DNA of 64,000 nt from DASQFQ01 sp963811595 (GCA_963811595.1 CAWERW010000002.1:372001-436000), one strand, 5' to 3'; positions 35,719 through 44,326 are shown, counted from the stretch's first letter. Notes: generated by a model from the letters alone, not told the origin. A program made the numbers and translations.

Positions 35719-36482
35719 CGCGGGTGGCGGACGATCGCGAGCTGGCGGGACTGCGCGAGCAGGACGCCGTCCTCGCTCCACAGCTGACCGTCCTCCTCCC
35801 ACGTGCCGCCGGCCCCCAGCCCCGTCGTGAACAGGCCCAGCACCCACGGGTGCTCGCCGGCGGGCACGCCGGGCGCGGCGCGCCAGTGGATCGTCAGGTC
35901 GATGGTGGGGACGAACGTCGGCTGGTCCATGTGCGCGAACGCGGCCGGGATCCACGCGTCGGTGAGCGCGGCCAGCAGCACCGGGTCGACCGCGCGCGGC
36001 TCGGCGGGTCGCATCCAGGCGCCGTTGTGCGGCGCCGCGAGCGGGCGCATCTCGTAGTTGGAGAGGAAGGGGAACGCGCTCGCCTGGAGGCTCGCGATTC
36101 CCTTGGGCCCGGGCGCGTCCGGGCGCTCCAGCACGTCCCACTCCGGCTGGCCCTCGCGCCAGGCGCTGCACGCGCCGAGCCCGTAGGCCACCGTGACGTC
36201 GCCCTGGAGGACCCGCAAAGAGGCGAACGTCGTCGTCCGCCCCGCGCGCTCGACCGCCGCGCGCACCTCGATCTCGCCGGCCTCCGGCGGCGCCAGGTAG
36301 TGCAGCGACAGTGAGCGCGGCGCCTGGGCCTCGCCCGCAAGCTCGGTCAGCGCGCGCGTCGCGAGCGCGGCGACGAGCCCGCCGTTCGGCCCCCGCTGGA
36401 CGAACCAGTGCTCCCGCACCTGCGCCCGCCAGCGCCCGCCGGCGCCCGCCAGCGCCGTGTCCGCGTCGAACGAGTACGTCAC
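35715..36482 (-). CDS. Acyl-CoA thioesterase, TesB-like double hot-dog family
   Basis: 255 residues from GTG 36482. HWFVQRGPNGGLVAALATRA and SLSLHYLAPPEAGEIEVRA mark the first hot-dog half, and DLTIHWRAAPGVPAGEHPWV the second. Likely hydrolyses acyl-CoA thioesters. Both ends overlap neighbours by GTGA (MMPL upstream, folK downstream), so the four genes TetR-MMPL-thioesterase-folK are translationally chained. Confidence 0.8.
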   Translation of the reverse strand: MTYSFDADTALAGAGGRWRAQVREHWFVQRGPNGGLVAALATRALTELAGEAQAPRSLSLHYLAPPEAGEIEVRAAVERAGRTTTFASLRVLQGDVTVAYGLGACSAWREGQPEWDVLERPDAPGPKGIASLQASAFPFLSNYEMRPLAAPHNGAWMRPAEPRAVDPVLLAALTDAWIPAAFAHMDQPTFVPTIDLTIHWRAAPGVPAGEHPWVLGLFTTGLGAGGTWEEDGQLWSEDGVLLAQSRQLAIVRHPR

Positions 36483-38608
36483 GCCGGGGCGGGGCCGCTC
36501 TCCGACAACCCGATCCGCTGGTGCAGGCGCGCCAGCGGCCGCGGCGCCCACCAGTTCCAGTCTCCGAGCAGCCGCATCAGCGACGGCACGAGCAGCGCGC
36601 GCACGATCGTCGCGTCGATCAGGACCGCGAGCGCGGTGCCGACCCCCAGCTGCTTGATGAAGATGATCTCCGACGTCGCGAACGCCCCGATCGCGATCAC
36701 GAACAGCAGCGCCGCGAACGTCACGATCCGGCCCGTCCGCTCGAGCCCGAGCGCGACCGCCTCCTCGTTGGGCGCGCCGGCGTCGTGCGCCTCCTTGATG
36801 CGCGTGAGCAGGAAGACGCCGTAGTCGGTCGAGAGCCCGAACGCGACCGCGAACAGCAGCACGGGCTGGCTCGATTCGAGCGCGCCCTGGCTCGTGAAGC
36901 CGAGCACCCCCTCGAGGTTGCCGTCCTGGAAGATCAGCACGAGCAGCCCGAACGCGGCGCTCAGCGTCAGGACGTTCATCACGAGCGCCTTGATCGGCAG
37001 GATCACCGAGCCCGTCATGAGGAACAGGATGACGAGCGTCGTCGCCGCGAGGATGCCGAGCGCGAGCGGGAGCGAGTCCGCCAGCGCCTTCTGCTGGTCG
37101 AGGAAGCCGGCGGTCTGGCCGCCCACGCGCACCGGCACGGGCGAGGCGACCGCGCGCACGTCGCGCACCAGCTCCTTCGCCTGCTCGCCGAGCGGAGGCC
37201 CGGGCGCCACGAGGTCGATCCGGTAGAGCCCGTCCACGGGCTGCACCTGCGGCGCGCCGACCACCCCGGGCACGTCCCCCAGCTCGCGCGCGTAGCGCTC
37301 GACGGCGGCGCGATCGCCGTCGCCGCCGCGCGCGGCGACGTAGACCGGGCTCGTCCGGTTGGGCGGGAACTCCGTGTCGAGCGCGTCCTGCACGACGCGA
37401 GCGGAGTGGCCCTCGCGCGGCAGCACGGTCGCGTCGACCCCCGTGAACTGGATGCCGAGGAACGGCAGGCCGAGCGCGATCAGGAACGCCGTGGCGCCGG
37501 CCGCGAACGGGACCGGGCGGCGCATCACCGTCTGCGACAGGCGGTACCAGAAGCCGCCGCGCACGTCGGAGGCCTCCCGGTGCAGCGCGGCCTGCCAGCG
37601 CTTCGGGCTGAGCGAGTTCACGCGCGGGCCGAGCGCGGCGAGGATGGCCGGCAGCACCGTCAGCGACACGAGCGCGGCCGCGAGCGCGCAGATGGTCCCG
37701 CCGACGCCCATCGAGTAGAGGAAGCGCAGCGGGAAGACGAGCAGCGCCGCGAGCGCCGCCGCCACGGTGATCGACGAGAACAGCACGGTCCGCCCCGCGG
37801 TGTTCATCATCACGCGGATCGCCGCGGACGTGTCGAGGCCGCGCTCGAGCTCCTCGCGGAAGCGCGAGACCATGAACAGCGAGTAGTCGATCGCGAGGCC
37901 GAGCCCGAGCCCGGTGATGAGGTTCAGCGCGAAGATCGACATCGGCTCGATCGCGCCGTTGACGAACCGCATCGCGAGGAACGAGATCATGATCGTGGCG
38001 CCGCCGACCGCGAGCGGCAGCAGCGCCGCGACGACGCCGCGGAACACGAACAGCGACAGCAGGAAGAGGATCGGGAAGGCGAGCAGCTCGGCCCGCGCGA
38101 TGTCCTCCGAGACCTGGTCGCCGACCTGCTCCTGCGCCAGTTCGCCGCCGCCGACCGTCACGCCGGGCATGCGCTCGAGCTTCGGCTGGACGCGCTCGAG
38201 CACGCCGCCGTCGTCGGCCTTGAACGTCGCGACGACGTAGGAGGAGCGCCCGTCCTCCGAGACGAGGTTGCGGTCGCCGCCGCGCTCGTAGCGGGCCACG
38301 CGAGCGATCCCTGGGTCGCGCAGCGCCGCCGCGACCTGCGCGAGCTTGTCCTGCGCCTCCGCGGAGTCGGCCGGCGCTCCGAGCCGCACGAGCGCGACGA
38401 GGTCGGGCGACGCGTTCGCGCCCGTCGCACGCTGCACGTCGCGGCTGGCGAGCACCGCCTCCGCCTTCGGGTCGTCGAAGTCGTCGCCCGAGTCGAGCAG
38501 CCCGAACACCGGCCCGCCGAACACGCCGGCCGCGAGCACGACCGCGAGCGAGCTCCACAGGACGGCGCGCCGGCGGCGGTAGAGGAACGCGCCGAGGCGG
38601 TCGAGCAT
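36479..38608 (-). CDS. MMPL-family RND transporter
   Basis: 709 residues from ATG 38608 (TGATG overlap with the TetR stop). Two membrane blocks each begin with one helix, an extracytoplasmic loop, then five helices. Motifs: FLAMRFVNGAIEPMSIFALN, GLGLGLAIDYSLFMVSRFRE (functional Asp-Tyr pair) in the first half and AFGLSTDYGVFLLTRIKEAH in the second. MMPL proteins export lipids or hydrophobic compounds with the proton gradient. The TetR upstream and thioesterase downstream suggest an acyl-chain substrate. Confidence 0.9.
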   Translation of the reverse strand: MLDRLGAFLYRRRRAVLWSSLAVVLAAGVFGGPVFGLLDSGDDFDDPKAEAVLASRDVQRATGANASPDLVALVRLGAPADSAEAQDKLAQVAAALRDPGIARVARYERGGDRNLVSEDGRSSYVVATFKADDGGVLERVQPKLERMPGVTVGGGELAQEQVGDQVSEDIARAELLAFPILFLLSLFVFRGVVAALLPLAVGGATIMISFLAMRFVNGAIEPMSIFALNLITGLGLGLAIDYSLFMVSRFREELERGLDTSAAIRVMMNTAGRTVLFSSITVAAALAALLVFPLRFLYSMGVGGTICALAAALVSLTVLPAILAALGPRVNSLSPKRWQAALHREASDVRGGFWYRLSQTVMRRPVPFAAGATAFLIALGLPFLGIQFTGVDATVLPREGHSARVVQDALDTEFPPNRTSPVYVAARGGDGDRAAVERYARELGDVPGVVGAPQVQPVDGLYRIDLVAPGPPLGEQAKELVRDVRAVASPVPVRVGGQTAGFLDQQKALADSLPLALGILAATTLVILFLMTGSVILPIKALVMNVLTLSAAFGLLVLIFQDGNLEGVLGFTSQGALESSQPVLLFAVAFGLSTDYGVFLLTRIKEAHDAGAPNEEAVALGLERTGRIVTFAALLFVIAIGAFATSEIIFIKQLGVGTALAVLIDATIVRALLVPSLMRLLGDWNWWAPRPLARLHQRIGLSESGPAPA

Positions 38609-39174
38609 CAGGCGCCACCCTCGTGCATCGACGCGGGGTCGAGCCAGCAGGCGGCCCACTCCTCGCCGGGGTCGAGCGCGTCGAGGTCGAGCGCGGCGAT
38701 GACGTTGAGCAGCATCCCGTGGGCGAAGAAGTCCCACAGCTCGGCGGGGGTCGCGCCCGTCGCCTCGGCGACCTGCCGCACGAGGTCGGCGTAGCGCCCG
38801 CGCACGACTCGCTGGATCTCCGGGTCCGCGCACGCCGCGTAGCTCTGCATCTGGAACAGCAGCGACGGGCGGTCGGCGAGCAGGTCGGTGTACGCGCTGC
38901 CCATCGCACGCATCCGCTCCTCGGGCGGCACCTCGCGCGCGGCGGCGGCGAACGTCTCCGCGATGCGGGCGTTGCCCGCCTCGTGGCAGGCGAGGAAGAG
39001 CTCGCGCTTGGTGTGGAAGAGGCGGAACAGGTAGGGCTGGGAGATCCCGGCCTCGCGCGCGATCTGGTCGGTCGACGCGCCGTTGTAGCCGTGCTGGGCG
39101 AAGTGGGAGATGCCGATCTCGACGATCTCGCGGCGGCGCTCCTCGGCGGAGCGGCGGGTGGAGGAGGCGGCCAT
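38608..39174 (-). CDS. TetR/AcrR-family transcriptional regulator
   Basis: 188 residues. N-terminal helix-turn-helix: REIVEIGISHFAQHGYNGAS, then TDQIAREAGISQPYLFRLFH and TKRELFLACHEA. The ligand-binding domain follows. Its stop overlaps the MMPL start, so it is probably an autoregulated repressor of the transporter. A dyad-like sequence at 39185-39203, just 10 bases before the start and inside the end of the EamA gene, is the best operator candidate. Confidence 0.9.
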   Translation of the reverse strand: MAASSTRRSAEERRREIVEIGISHFAQHGYNGASTDQIAREAGISQPYLFRLFHTKRELFLACHEAGNARIAETFAAAAREVPPEERMRAMGSAYTDLLADRPSLLFQMQSYAACADPEIQRVVRGRYADLVRQVAEATGATPAELWDFFAHGMLLNVIAALDLDALDPGEEWAACWLDPASMHEGGA

Positions 39175-39184
39175 GGCGCCGAGG

Positions 39185-39203
39185 TTAGTGACTGCTTACT
39201 TCA
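39185..39203. promoter_or_regulatory. Probable TetR operator
   Basis: TTAGTGACTGCTTACTTCA resembles the TTAGTGAnTGnTCACTAA class of TetR operators with some mismatches in the right arm. It is 10 bases upstream of the TetR start and includes the EamA stop codon. Confidence 0.4.
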
Positions 39204-40060
39204 ACGTCAAGGCGGCGCAGGCGCGGCACGCTCACCGTCGCCAGGGCGATCCCTCCGAGGATCACCGCGACGCCGCCCAGCTGCAGCGCCGACGGCTGCT
39301 CGTCGAGGATCACCACGGCCAGCGCGACCGCTCCCACCGGCTGGATCAGCAGCAGCACCGAGGTCAGCGCCGCCGGCAGCCGCGGCAGCGAGACCGAGAT
39401 CAGCAGCCAGCCGAGCACCTGCGAGGTCAGCGCGAGCAGCGCGAGCCACGCGTGCGAGGGCCAGTGCGGCACGAGGTCGACGTCGCCCACGATCGCGCCC
39501 GCCACGGCCGACACGACGGCCGAGACCGCGGTGGCGTCGAGCAGCGGCCCGGCCGGCCGGCGGAGGTCGCGGTTGACCTGGCGCAGCACGAGCAGGAAGC
39601 CCGCGTAGGCGAGCGTGGTGATCACGCCGTAGACCGTGCCGAGCACGGGATCGCGGCCGTAGCCGCCGTCCTCGAACACGCCCGAGATCATCACCGCGCC
39701 CATGAACACGACGGGGACCGCGGCCACGATGCGCCGCTCCGGCCGCTCGCCCAGCACCGCCCAGGCGGCGAACGCGACGAGCACGACCTGCAGGTTGCCG
39801 AGCACCGTCGCCAGGCCCGCGCCGACGTTGGCGATCGAGTGGTGCCAGAAGATCAGGTCGGCCGAGAAGAGCACGCCGGCCAGCGCGCCGATCCAGTGGT
39901 CGCGCCGCGGGCGCGGCCCGTAGAGGCGCGTCTCACGCGCGGCCAGCAGCGCGAGCAGCGGCAGCGCGTAGAAGCAGCGGAAGACGGCGGCGGTGCTCGG
40001 ACTCTCGTCCGCGAGCCGCACCAGCACCGCGGAGAACGCGATCGCCAGGGCCCCGCACAC
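39185..40060 (-). CDS. EamA/DMT-family transporter
   Basis: About 291 residues with ten predicted membrane helices in two EamA repeats (LSGVCGALAIAFSAVLVRLA, and the second repeat ending VAVILGGIALATVSVP). Drug/metabolite transporters of this type export amino acids or small metabolites. Start: GTG 40060 is the first conventional start. The frame stays open back through the folB stop, and CTG 40108, overlapping that stop, would give a 16-residue extension with coupling. Confidence 0.82.
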   Translation of the reverse strand: MCGALAIAFSAVLVRLADESPSTAAVFRCFYALPLLALLAARETRLYGPRPRRDHWIGALAGVLFSADLIFWHHSIANVGAGLATVLGNLQVVLVAFAAWAVLGERPERRIVAAVPVVFMGAVMISGVFEDGGYGRDPVLGTVYGVITTLAYAGFLLVLRQVNRDLRRPAGPLLDATAVSAVVSAVAGAIVGDVDLVPHWPSHAWLALLALTSQVLGWLLISVSLPRLPAALTSVLLLIQPVGAVALAVVILDEQPSALQLGGVAVILGGIALATVSVPRLRRLDVEVSSH

Positions 40061-40104
40061 GCCTGACAGGACCGGCCGCCGGCCCCACCGCGGCCCGTCC
40101 TCCG

Positions 40105-40545
40105 TCAGTGCTCCTCCCGCCAGACCTCGACGGAGACCTCCTCGACCGGCAGCGGGATCGGCGGCTCGGGCTTCGATGCCTTGACGGTCACGCTCTCGGC
40201 GCCGAACTGCGTCGCGAGCCGGTCGGCGATCACCGCGCACAGCCGCTCCAGCGTCTTGTAGGAGCGCGCCTGGGCGACGAGCGCGATCACCTGGCAGACC
40301 TCGCCGTAGTCGATGGTGTCCTCGACGCGGTCGGTGACCAGCGCGTCAGGCTCCCCGACGTCGAAGCGGACGTCGAGCACGAGCCGCTGGCCGACCTCGC
40401 GCTCGGCCGCGGAGACGCCGTGATGGGTGTAGAGCGAGAGACCGACGATCTCGACCGTGACGCCGACCTCGGGACCTTCCCGTTCGTCGTCGTCGTCGTC
40501 CGTCAGGTCGTCGTCGTCGTAGTCCTCGGACTCGTCACGGGCCAT
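40105..40545 (-). CDS. folB: Dihydroneopterin aldolase with acidic N-terminal extension
   Basis: 146 residues. The aldolase domain starts near residue 28 (VTVEIVGLSLYTHHGVSAAE, VGQRLVLDVRFDV, DTIDYGEVCQVIALVA, catalytic Lys in VKASKPEPPI). The first 26 residues are almost all Asp/Glu, from tandem GAC codons. This part overlaps the folP 3' end by 43 bases, where the same repeats read as a Thr run in folP. No other start codon lies between 40545 and the domain, so the extension seems real. Confidence 0.9.
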   Translation of the reverse strand: MARDESEDYDDDDLTDDDDDEREGPEVGVTVEIVGLSLYTHHGVSAAEREVGQRLVLDVRFDVGEPDALVTDRVEDTIDYGEVCQVIALVAQARSYKTLERLCAVIADRLATQFGAESVTVKASKPEPPIPLPVEEVSVEVWREEH

Positions 40546-41333
40546 CCGCCCGCCAACGTAGCAGCCGCCACGGTGAGCGCATCGAGCGTCTCCGGGACGT
40601 CGTGGACGCGGAACCAGGAGGCCCCGCGCTCGAGCGCGAGCACGTTCGCCGCGGCGGTCGCGACGGCCCGGTCGCCGGCCTCGCGGCCGGTCAGCTTGCC
40701 GAGGAACGACTTGCGCGAGACGCCGAACACGAGCGGGCGCCCGAGCGCGACGAGCTCGTCGAGCCGCGCGATCAGCTCGAGGTTGTGCGCGACGGTCTTG
40801 CCGAAGCCGATACCGGGGTCGAGCATCACGCGCTCCTCGGCGACCCCCTCGCGGACCGCGAACGCGAGCCGCGCCTCGAGGAACGCCTTGACGTCGGCCA
40901 CGACGTCGTCGTAGCGCGGGTCGTCCTGCATCGTGCGCGGCGTGCCCAGCATGTGCATGAGGCAGCAGTCGACCCCGCGCTCGGCGACCAGCCCGGCGAG
41001 CTCGGGGTCGGCGCGGAAGGCGGTGACGTCGTTGACGTAGTCGGCGCCGGCGTCGAGCGCCGCGGCGGCGACCGCGGCCTTCGACGTGTCGACCGACACG
41101 CGCGCGGTCCCGGCCAGCCCCTCGACGACGGGCACGACCCGCCGCAGCTCCTCCTCGACCGGCACCGGGTCGGCGCCCGGCCGGGTCGACTCGCCGCCGA
41201 CGTCGAGGATCGCGGCGCCCTGCGCCGCGAGCAGCTTGCCGTGCGCGATCGCGTCGCCCGCGGCGAGGTAGCGGCCGCCGTCGGAGAACGAGTCGGGCGT
41301 GACGTTGACCACGCCCATGATCGTGAAGCTCAC
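40503..41333 (-). CDS. folP: Dihydropteroate synthase
   Basis: 276 residues; joins pterin pyrophosphate and p-aminobenzoate. TIM-barrel motifs: GVVNVTPDSFSDGGRY, ILDVGGESTRPGADPV, VSVDTSKAAVAAAALDAGAD, MHMLGTPRTMQ, LDPGIGFGKTVAHNLEL, FGVSRKSFLG and the final RVHDVPETLDALTVA. The C-terminal TSPRTTTTTT tail comes from the shared repeat region with folB. Highly coupled to folB as in Bacillus (folP-folB-folK). Confidence 0.94.
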   Translation of the reverse strand: MSFTIMGVVNVTPDSFSDGGRYLAAGDAIAHGKLLAAQGAAILDVGGESTRPGADPVPVEEELRRVVPVVEGLAGTARVSVDTSKAAVAAAALDAGADYVNDVTAFRADPELAGLVAERGVDCCLMHMLGTPRTMQDDPRYDDVVADVKAFLEARLAFAVREGVAEERVMLDPGIGFGKTVAHNLELIARLDELVALGRPLVFGVSRKSFLGKLTGREAGDRAVATAAANVLALERGASWFRVHDVPETLDALTVAAATLAGGWPVTSPRTTTTTT

Positions 41334-41354
41334 ACGGGTGAAGCTAGCGCGGTG

Positions 41355-41558
41355 CTAGCCGACCTGCGGGCCCGACAGCGCGGAGCGCAGCGAGGCGATC
41401 TCCGTCACGGCTGCCGAGGTGTAGGCCGCGCGCCAGACCTCGATCTCGCCCTCGAGATCGGAGATGTAAGCGGGCACGTCGGCCAGGCCCCAGATCGCCG
41501 CAGCGGCGCGCTCGGCCTCGAGGGCCTGGAGCTGGGATCGAAGCTCGGTCGTCGTCAT
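41355..41558 (-). CDS. Small hypothetical protein, 67 residues
   Basis: ATG 41558 preceded by GGGAGAG about 10 bases upstream. Opening TTTELRSQLQALEAERAAAA is a probable short coiled coil; the middle has IWGLADVPAYISDLEGEIEV and the end SLRSALSGPQVG. No cysteines or membrane segment. The family is not recognised. It sits between folP and the GAF-SpoIIE-GNAT gene on the same strand. Confidence 0.55.
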   Translation of the reverse strand: MTTTELRSQLQALEAERAAAAIWGLADVPAYISDLEGEIEVWRAAYTSAAVTEIASLRSALSGPQVG

Positions 41559-41638
41559 GGGCGGAACTCTCCCAGCGGCGGGGCGAGCCGCCGAGGGGGG
41601 CGAACAGGCGTGTTCCGGTAGGGCTGACCGCACCCGTC

Positions 41639-43834
41639 CTAGAGGGTCTTCTCGAGCCAGAAGTCGCGGCGGCCGCCGACGTCGAGCGCCTCGGCCTCGG
41701 CGTAGCCCGCGACCGCGTAGAGCTCGCGCGCCTCGGTCAGCACCTCGGTGGTCAGCACGCGCGCGCGGCGCGCCCCGTCCGCGGCGGCGCGTCGCTCGAG
41801 CTCGGCGAGCACGCGGCGGCCGTGGCCCTGCCGGCGCGCGTCGGCCGTCACGAACATGCGCTTGATCTCGGCCAGCTCGGGGCCGAGCGAGCGGACGCCG
41901 CCGCAGGCGACCGGCCGCCCGCGGGCGTAGAGCACGACGAAGCTCGCGCGCGGCTCGGCGAACGCGCGCTCGGTCGCGAAGATCTCCTCCGTCGGCGCGA
42001 AGCCGGATCCGAGCCGCTCGCGCACGAGCGCCTGGTACTCGGCGTAGAGCGCCTGCGCGGCCGGGCTGCTCGCGGGCTCGTCGCGCAGCTCCAGCTCGGG
42101 CGCGCGCCGCAGCGCGAGCACGACGACGTCGTCGTGCAGCACCGGCGCCCACTCCTGCGCGGCGGCGAACACGCGCTCGGCGAACGCCTGCGGCGGCATC
42201 GTGCGGCCGTGCTCGGAGAGCAGGGCCGGCAGCGCCGCGTCGCCGAAGAACACACGCTCGCGACGCACCTCGAGCAGGCCGTCGGTGACGGCGAACAGCA
42301 CGTCGCCGAGCTCGAGCGCGGCCTCGCGCGTCTCGTGCCTGCCGTCCTCCTCGACGCCGAGCGGCAGCCCGCTGCCGTGCAGCGCCTCCGACTCCCCGTC
42401 CGCGCGCAGCAGGTACGGCGGCGGGTGGCCGGCGTTGCAGTAGCGCAGCCGCCCGTCCTCCACGAACGCGAGGAAGGCGGTCGCGAAGCCGCCGCGCCGC
42501 AGCCGCGCGCGCAGGATCCGGTTGGCCTGCGCGAGCACCTCGGACGGGCAGTCCGTGTCCCACGCCCGCGCCTCGACGAAGAAGCGCACCATCGCGCTCG
42601 CCGCCGCGACCTCGAGCCCCTTGCCCGCGACGTCCCCGATGAGCACGGCGACCGCGCCGCTCGGCAGCGTCCACACGCCGAACACGTCGCCGCCGCCGAC
42701 CTCGTGCGCCACCGGCTCGTAGACGAGGCCGAGCTCGAGACCGGTCATCGGGTCCGGCGGCGCGGGCACGAAGCCGGCGGTCAGCGCGCGGGCGATCCGG
42801 CGCTCGTGCTCGAACTCGAGCCCGTGGGCGATCGCGCCCGCCGCGCCGGTGCCGAGCGCCGCGAGCCGGCCCAGGTCCGCCTCGCCGAAGCGCCCGGGCA
42901 CCTGGTGCGTCGCGGTCAGCACGCCGAACAGCCGCCCGGCGAGCGTGATCGGCACGTGCATGAACGATGCGACGCCCTCCGTCTCGACCACCCAGCGGAG
43001 GAAGCGAGACTCGTCGCCGGGCGTCGACACGTACGGCTCGCCGGTCGCGGCGACGTGCCCGATCATCCCCTCCCCGAGCCGGAAGCGCGCGCGCACCATC
43101 CGCTCGGAGACGCCGATGCCCGCGACGTGGCGCAGCTCGCCGGGGCCGGGATCGAAGCGGGAGAGGATCACCGTCGTGGCGCCGCTCAGCTCCGCCGCCT
43201 GCTCGACGATCGCGCGGTAGACGGCCTCGAGGTCGATCGAGCCCGCGACGACCTGCAGCGCGCGGTTGAGCAGCCCCTCCTCGCGGCGCAGCCCGGCCTC
43301 GCGCTCGAGCAGCTCGGAGCGCTCGAGGGCCAGCGCCGCGAGCCGCGCGAAGACCTCGATCGACCGCAGGTCCTCGGCGGAGAGCGCGGGCAGCGGCGGG
43401 TTGGAGGAGATCGCGAGCACGCCGAACGTGCGGCCGCCCACGGTGCGTACGGGCGCGGAGATGAACGACGCGGTGGAGTAGAACTGCCACGCGAGGTCGG
43501 CGAGCTCCGGCGCCAGGCCCTCGCCGATGCGCTCGCGCAGCCGCTCCGCGCCCGGCCAGTCGCCGAGCCGCGGGATCAGCACCGCCGTGCCGGACTCCAC
43601 CGCCGCCTCGGTGACGCCGCCGCGCTCGGCGTCGTAGGGGCGGGCGAGCAGCGGGGTGAACGCGCGCGAGGCCTCCGGCGTCGCGAACCACGCCGCCGCC
43701 GGGCGGATCGCGGCACGGTCCTCGTCGATCGTCACGAACGCGACGCCGGTGACGTCGAGGAGCGTCCGGATCTGCTCGATCAGCTGCTCGAGCGTGTCAT
43801 GCAGCCAGCCCTCGGTCACGGTGCCCTCCGCCAT
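41639..43834 (-). CDS. GAF-GAF-SpoIIE (PP2C-type) phosphatase-GNAT acetyltransferase fusion
   Basis: 731 residues. GAF 1 about 12-175, GAF 2 about 190-345 (LGEGMIGHVAATGEPYVSTP), a SpoIIE/PP2M phosphatase about 350-570 with metal-binding Asp in GGGDVFG, IGDVAGKG, VTDGLLEV and LHDDVVVL, then a GNAT acetyltransferase about 580-731 (EIKRMFVTADARRQGHGRRV, with the Q/R-x-x-G-x-G/A acetyl-CoA loop as RQGHGR). SpoIIE-type phosphatases usually act on anti-sigma antagonists; no such partner gene is next to it. The added GNAT domain is unusual. Confidence 0.88.
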   Translation of the reverse strand: MAEGTVTEGWLHDTLEQLIEQIRTLLDVTGVAFVTIDEDRAAIRPAAAWFATPEASRAFTPLLARPYDAERGGVTEAAVESGTAVLIPRLGDWPGAERLRERIGEGLAPELADLAWQFYSTASFISAPVRTVGGRTFGVLAISSNPPLPALSAEDLRSIEVFARLAALALERSELLEREAGLRREEGLLNRALQVVAGSIDLEAVYRAIVEQAAELSGATTVILSRFDPGPGELRHVAGIGVSERMVRARFRLGEGMIGHVAATGEPYVSTPGDESRFLRWVVETEGVASFMHVPITLAGRLFGVLTATHQVPGRFGEADLGRLAALGTGAAGAIAHGLEFEHERRIARALTAGFVPAPPDPMTGLELGLVYEPVAHEVGGGDVFGVWTLPSGAVAVLIGDVAGKGLEVAAASAMVRFFVEARAWDTDCPSEVLAQANRILRARLRRGGFATAFLAFVEDGRLRYCNAGHPPPYLLRADGESEALHGSGLPLGVEEDGRHETREAALELGDVLFAVTDGLLEVRRERVFFGDAALPALLSEHGRTMPPQAFAERVFAAAQEWAPVLHDDVVVLALRRAPELELRDEPASSPAAQALYAEYQALVRERLGSGFAPTEEIFATERAFAEPRASFVVLYARGRPVACGGVRSLGPELAEIKRMFVTADARRQGHGRRVLAELERRAAADGARRARVLTTEVLTEARELYAVAGYAEAEALDVGGRRDFWLEKTL

Positions 43835-43871
43835 ACCCGAGGGCGACCCTAACCCAGGCGGGGCGCACCGG

Positions 43872-43907
43872 CGCCCGCCTCGCCGGGGGAGAGTGGCGAG
43901 GCGGGCG
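43872..43907 (-). terminator. GC hairpin after mini-ORF A
   Basis: Perfect 13-bp stem CGCCCGCCTCGCC / GGCGAGGCGGGCG with a 10-base loop, 13 bases after the mini-ORF A stop on the minus strand. No U-run. It shares the stem core with the hairpin at 44110-44143. Confidence 0.5.
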
Positions 43908-43920
43908 ACGGCGAAGGGGC

Positions 43921-44019
43921 TCAGATGAGCGAGCTCGCGACGCCGAGCCGCTGAACGCGGGGGGCCGGGCCGAAGGAGGCGGCGCGGCGGGAGCGGCTGG
44001 GGAAGGAATGCGTCGTCAT
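43921..44019 (-). CDS. Mini-ORF A, 32 residues
   Basis: ATG 44019 to TGA 43921: MTTHSFPSRSRRAASFG, then PAPRVQRLGVASSLI. Basic and Ser-rich with a hydrophobic end. No clear ribosome site. It forms a unit with a downstream hairpin that is repeated in mini-ORF B. Coding status is uncertain; the 43835-44326 stretch otherwise shows no gene. Confidence 0.3.
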   Translation of the reverse strand: MTTHSFPSRSRRAASFGPAPRVQRLGVASSLI

Positions 44020-44109
44020 CGTGGAAGGCAGTGTCCCGCGTCCGGGCCCTCCGCGGGTGGGGGGTGGCGCGTGTCTTGGGGTGCGGGAAACCGCCCCCTT
44101 AACCTCCGA

Positions 44110-44143
44110 CGCCCGCCTCGCTCGGGGGGAAGCGGGGCGGGCG
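44110..44143 (-). terminator. GC hairpin after mini-ORF B
   Basis: A 12-bp stem CGCCCGCCTCGC / GCGGGGCGGGCG with one T-G pair, 10-base loop, 28 bases after the mini-ORF B stop. Same stem core as the hairpin at 43872-43907. Confidence 0.45.
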
Positions 44144-44171
44144 CCGGTCAGGGGTGGTTGGAGGAGGGAGC

Positions 44172-44276
44172 TCAGAACGCCAGGGCCGCGGCGGGGCGGG
44201 GAGCCTCGCGGACGACGGCGACGCGATGGGAGTGATCCATCACGCGGCGGGAGTTCGTGTTGGGCGTGCTGAACAT
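44172..44276 (-). CDS. Mini-ORF B, 34 residues
   Basis: ATG 44276 to TGA 44172: MFSTPNTNSRRVMDHSHRV, then AVVREAPRPAAALAF. Like mini-ORF A it has an SRR near the start, a basic middle and a hydrophobic end, and the sequence after the stop (GAGCTCCCTC versus GAGCCCCTTC) is similar. No clear ribosome site. It starts 51 bases past the ECF41 sigma gene stop (44327), on the same strand. Confidence 0.3.
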   Translation of the reverse strand: MFSTPNTNSRRVMDHSHRVAVVREAPRPAAALAF

Positions 44277-44326
44277 GGGAGCAATATCGCGCCTGCGAAG
44301 GCGCGCTTCATGGGTGGTGCCAGGCG

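Noticed and set aside
35715..38909. A 1064-codon minus-strand frame suggesting a MMPL-thioesterase fusion
   Set aside because: The MMPL protein reads in a different frame and stops at 36479; only the last 255 codons of the long frame are the thioesterase.
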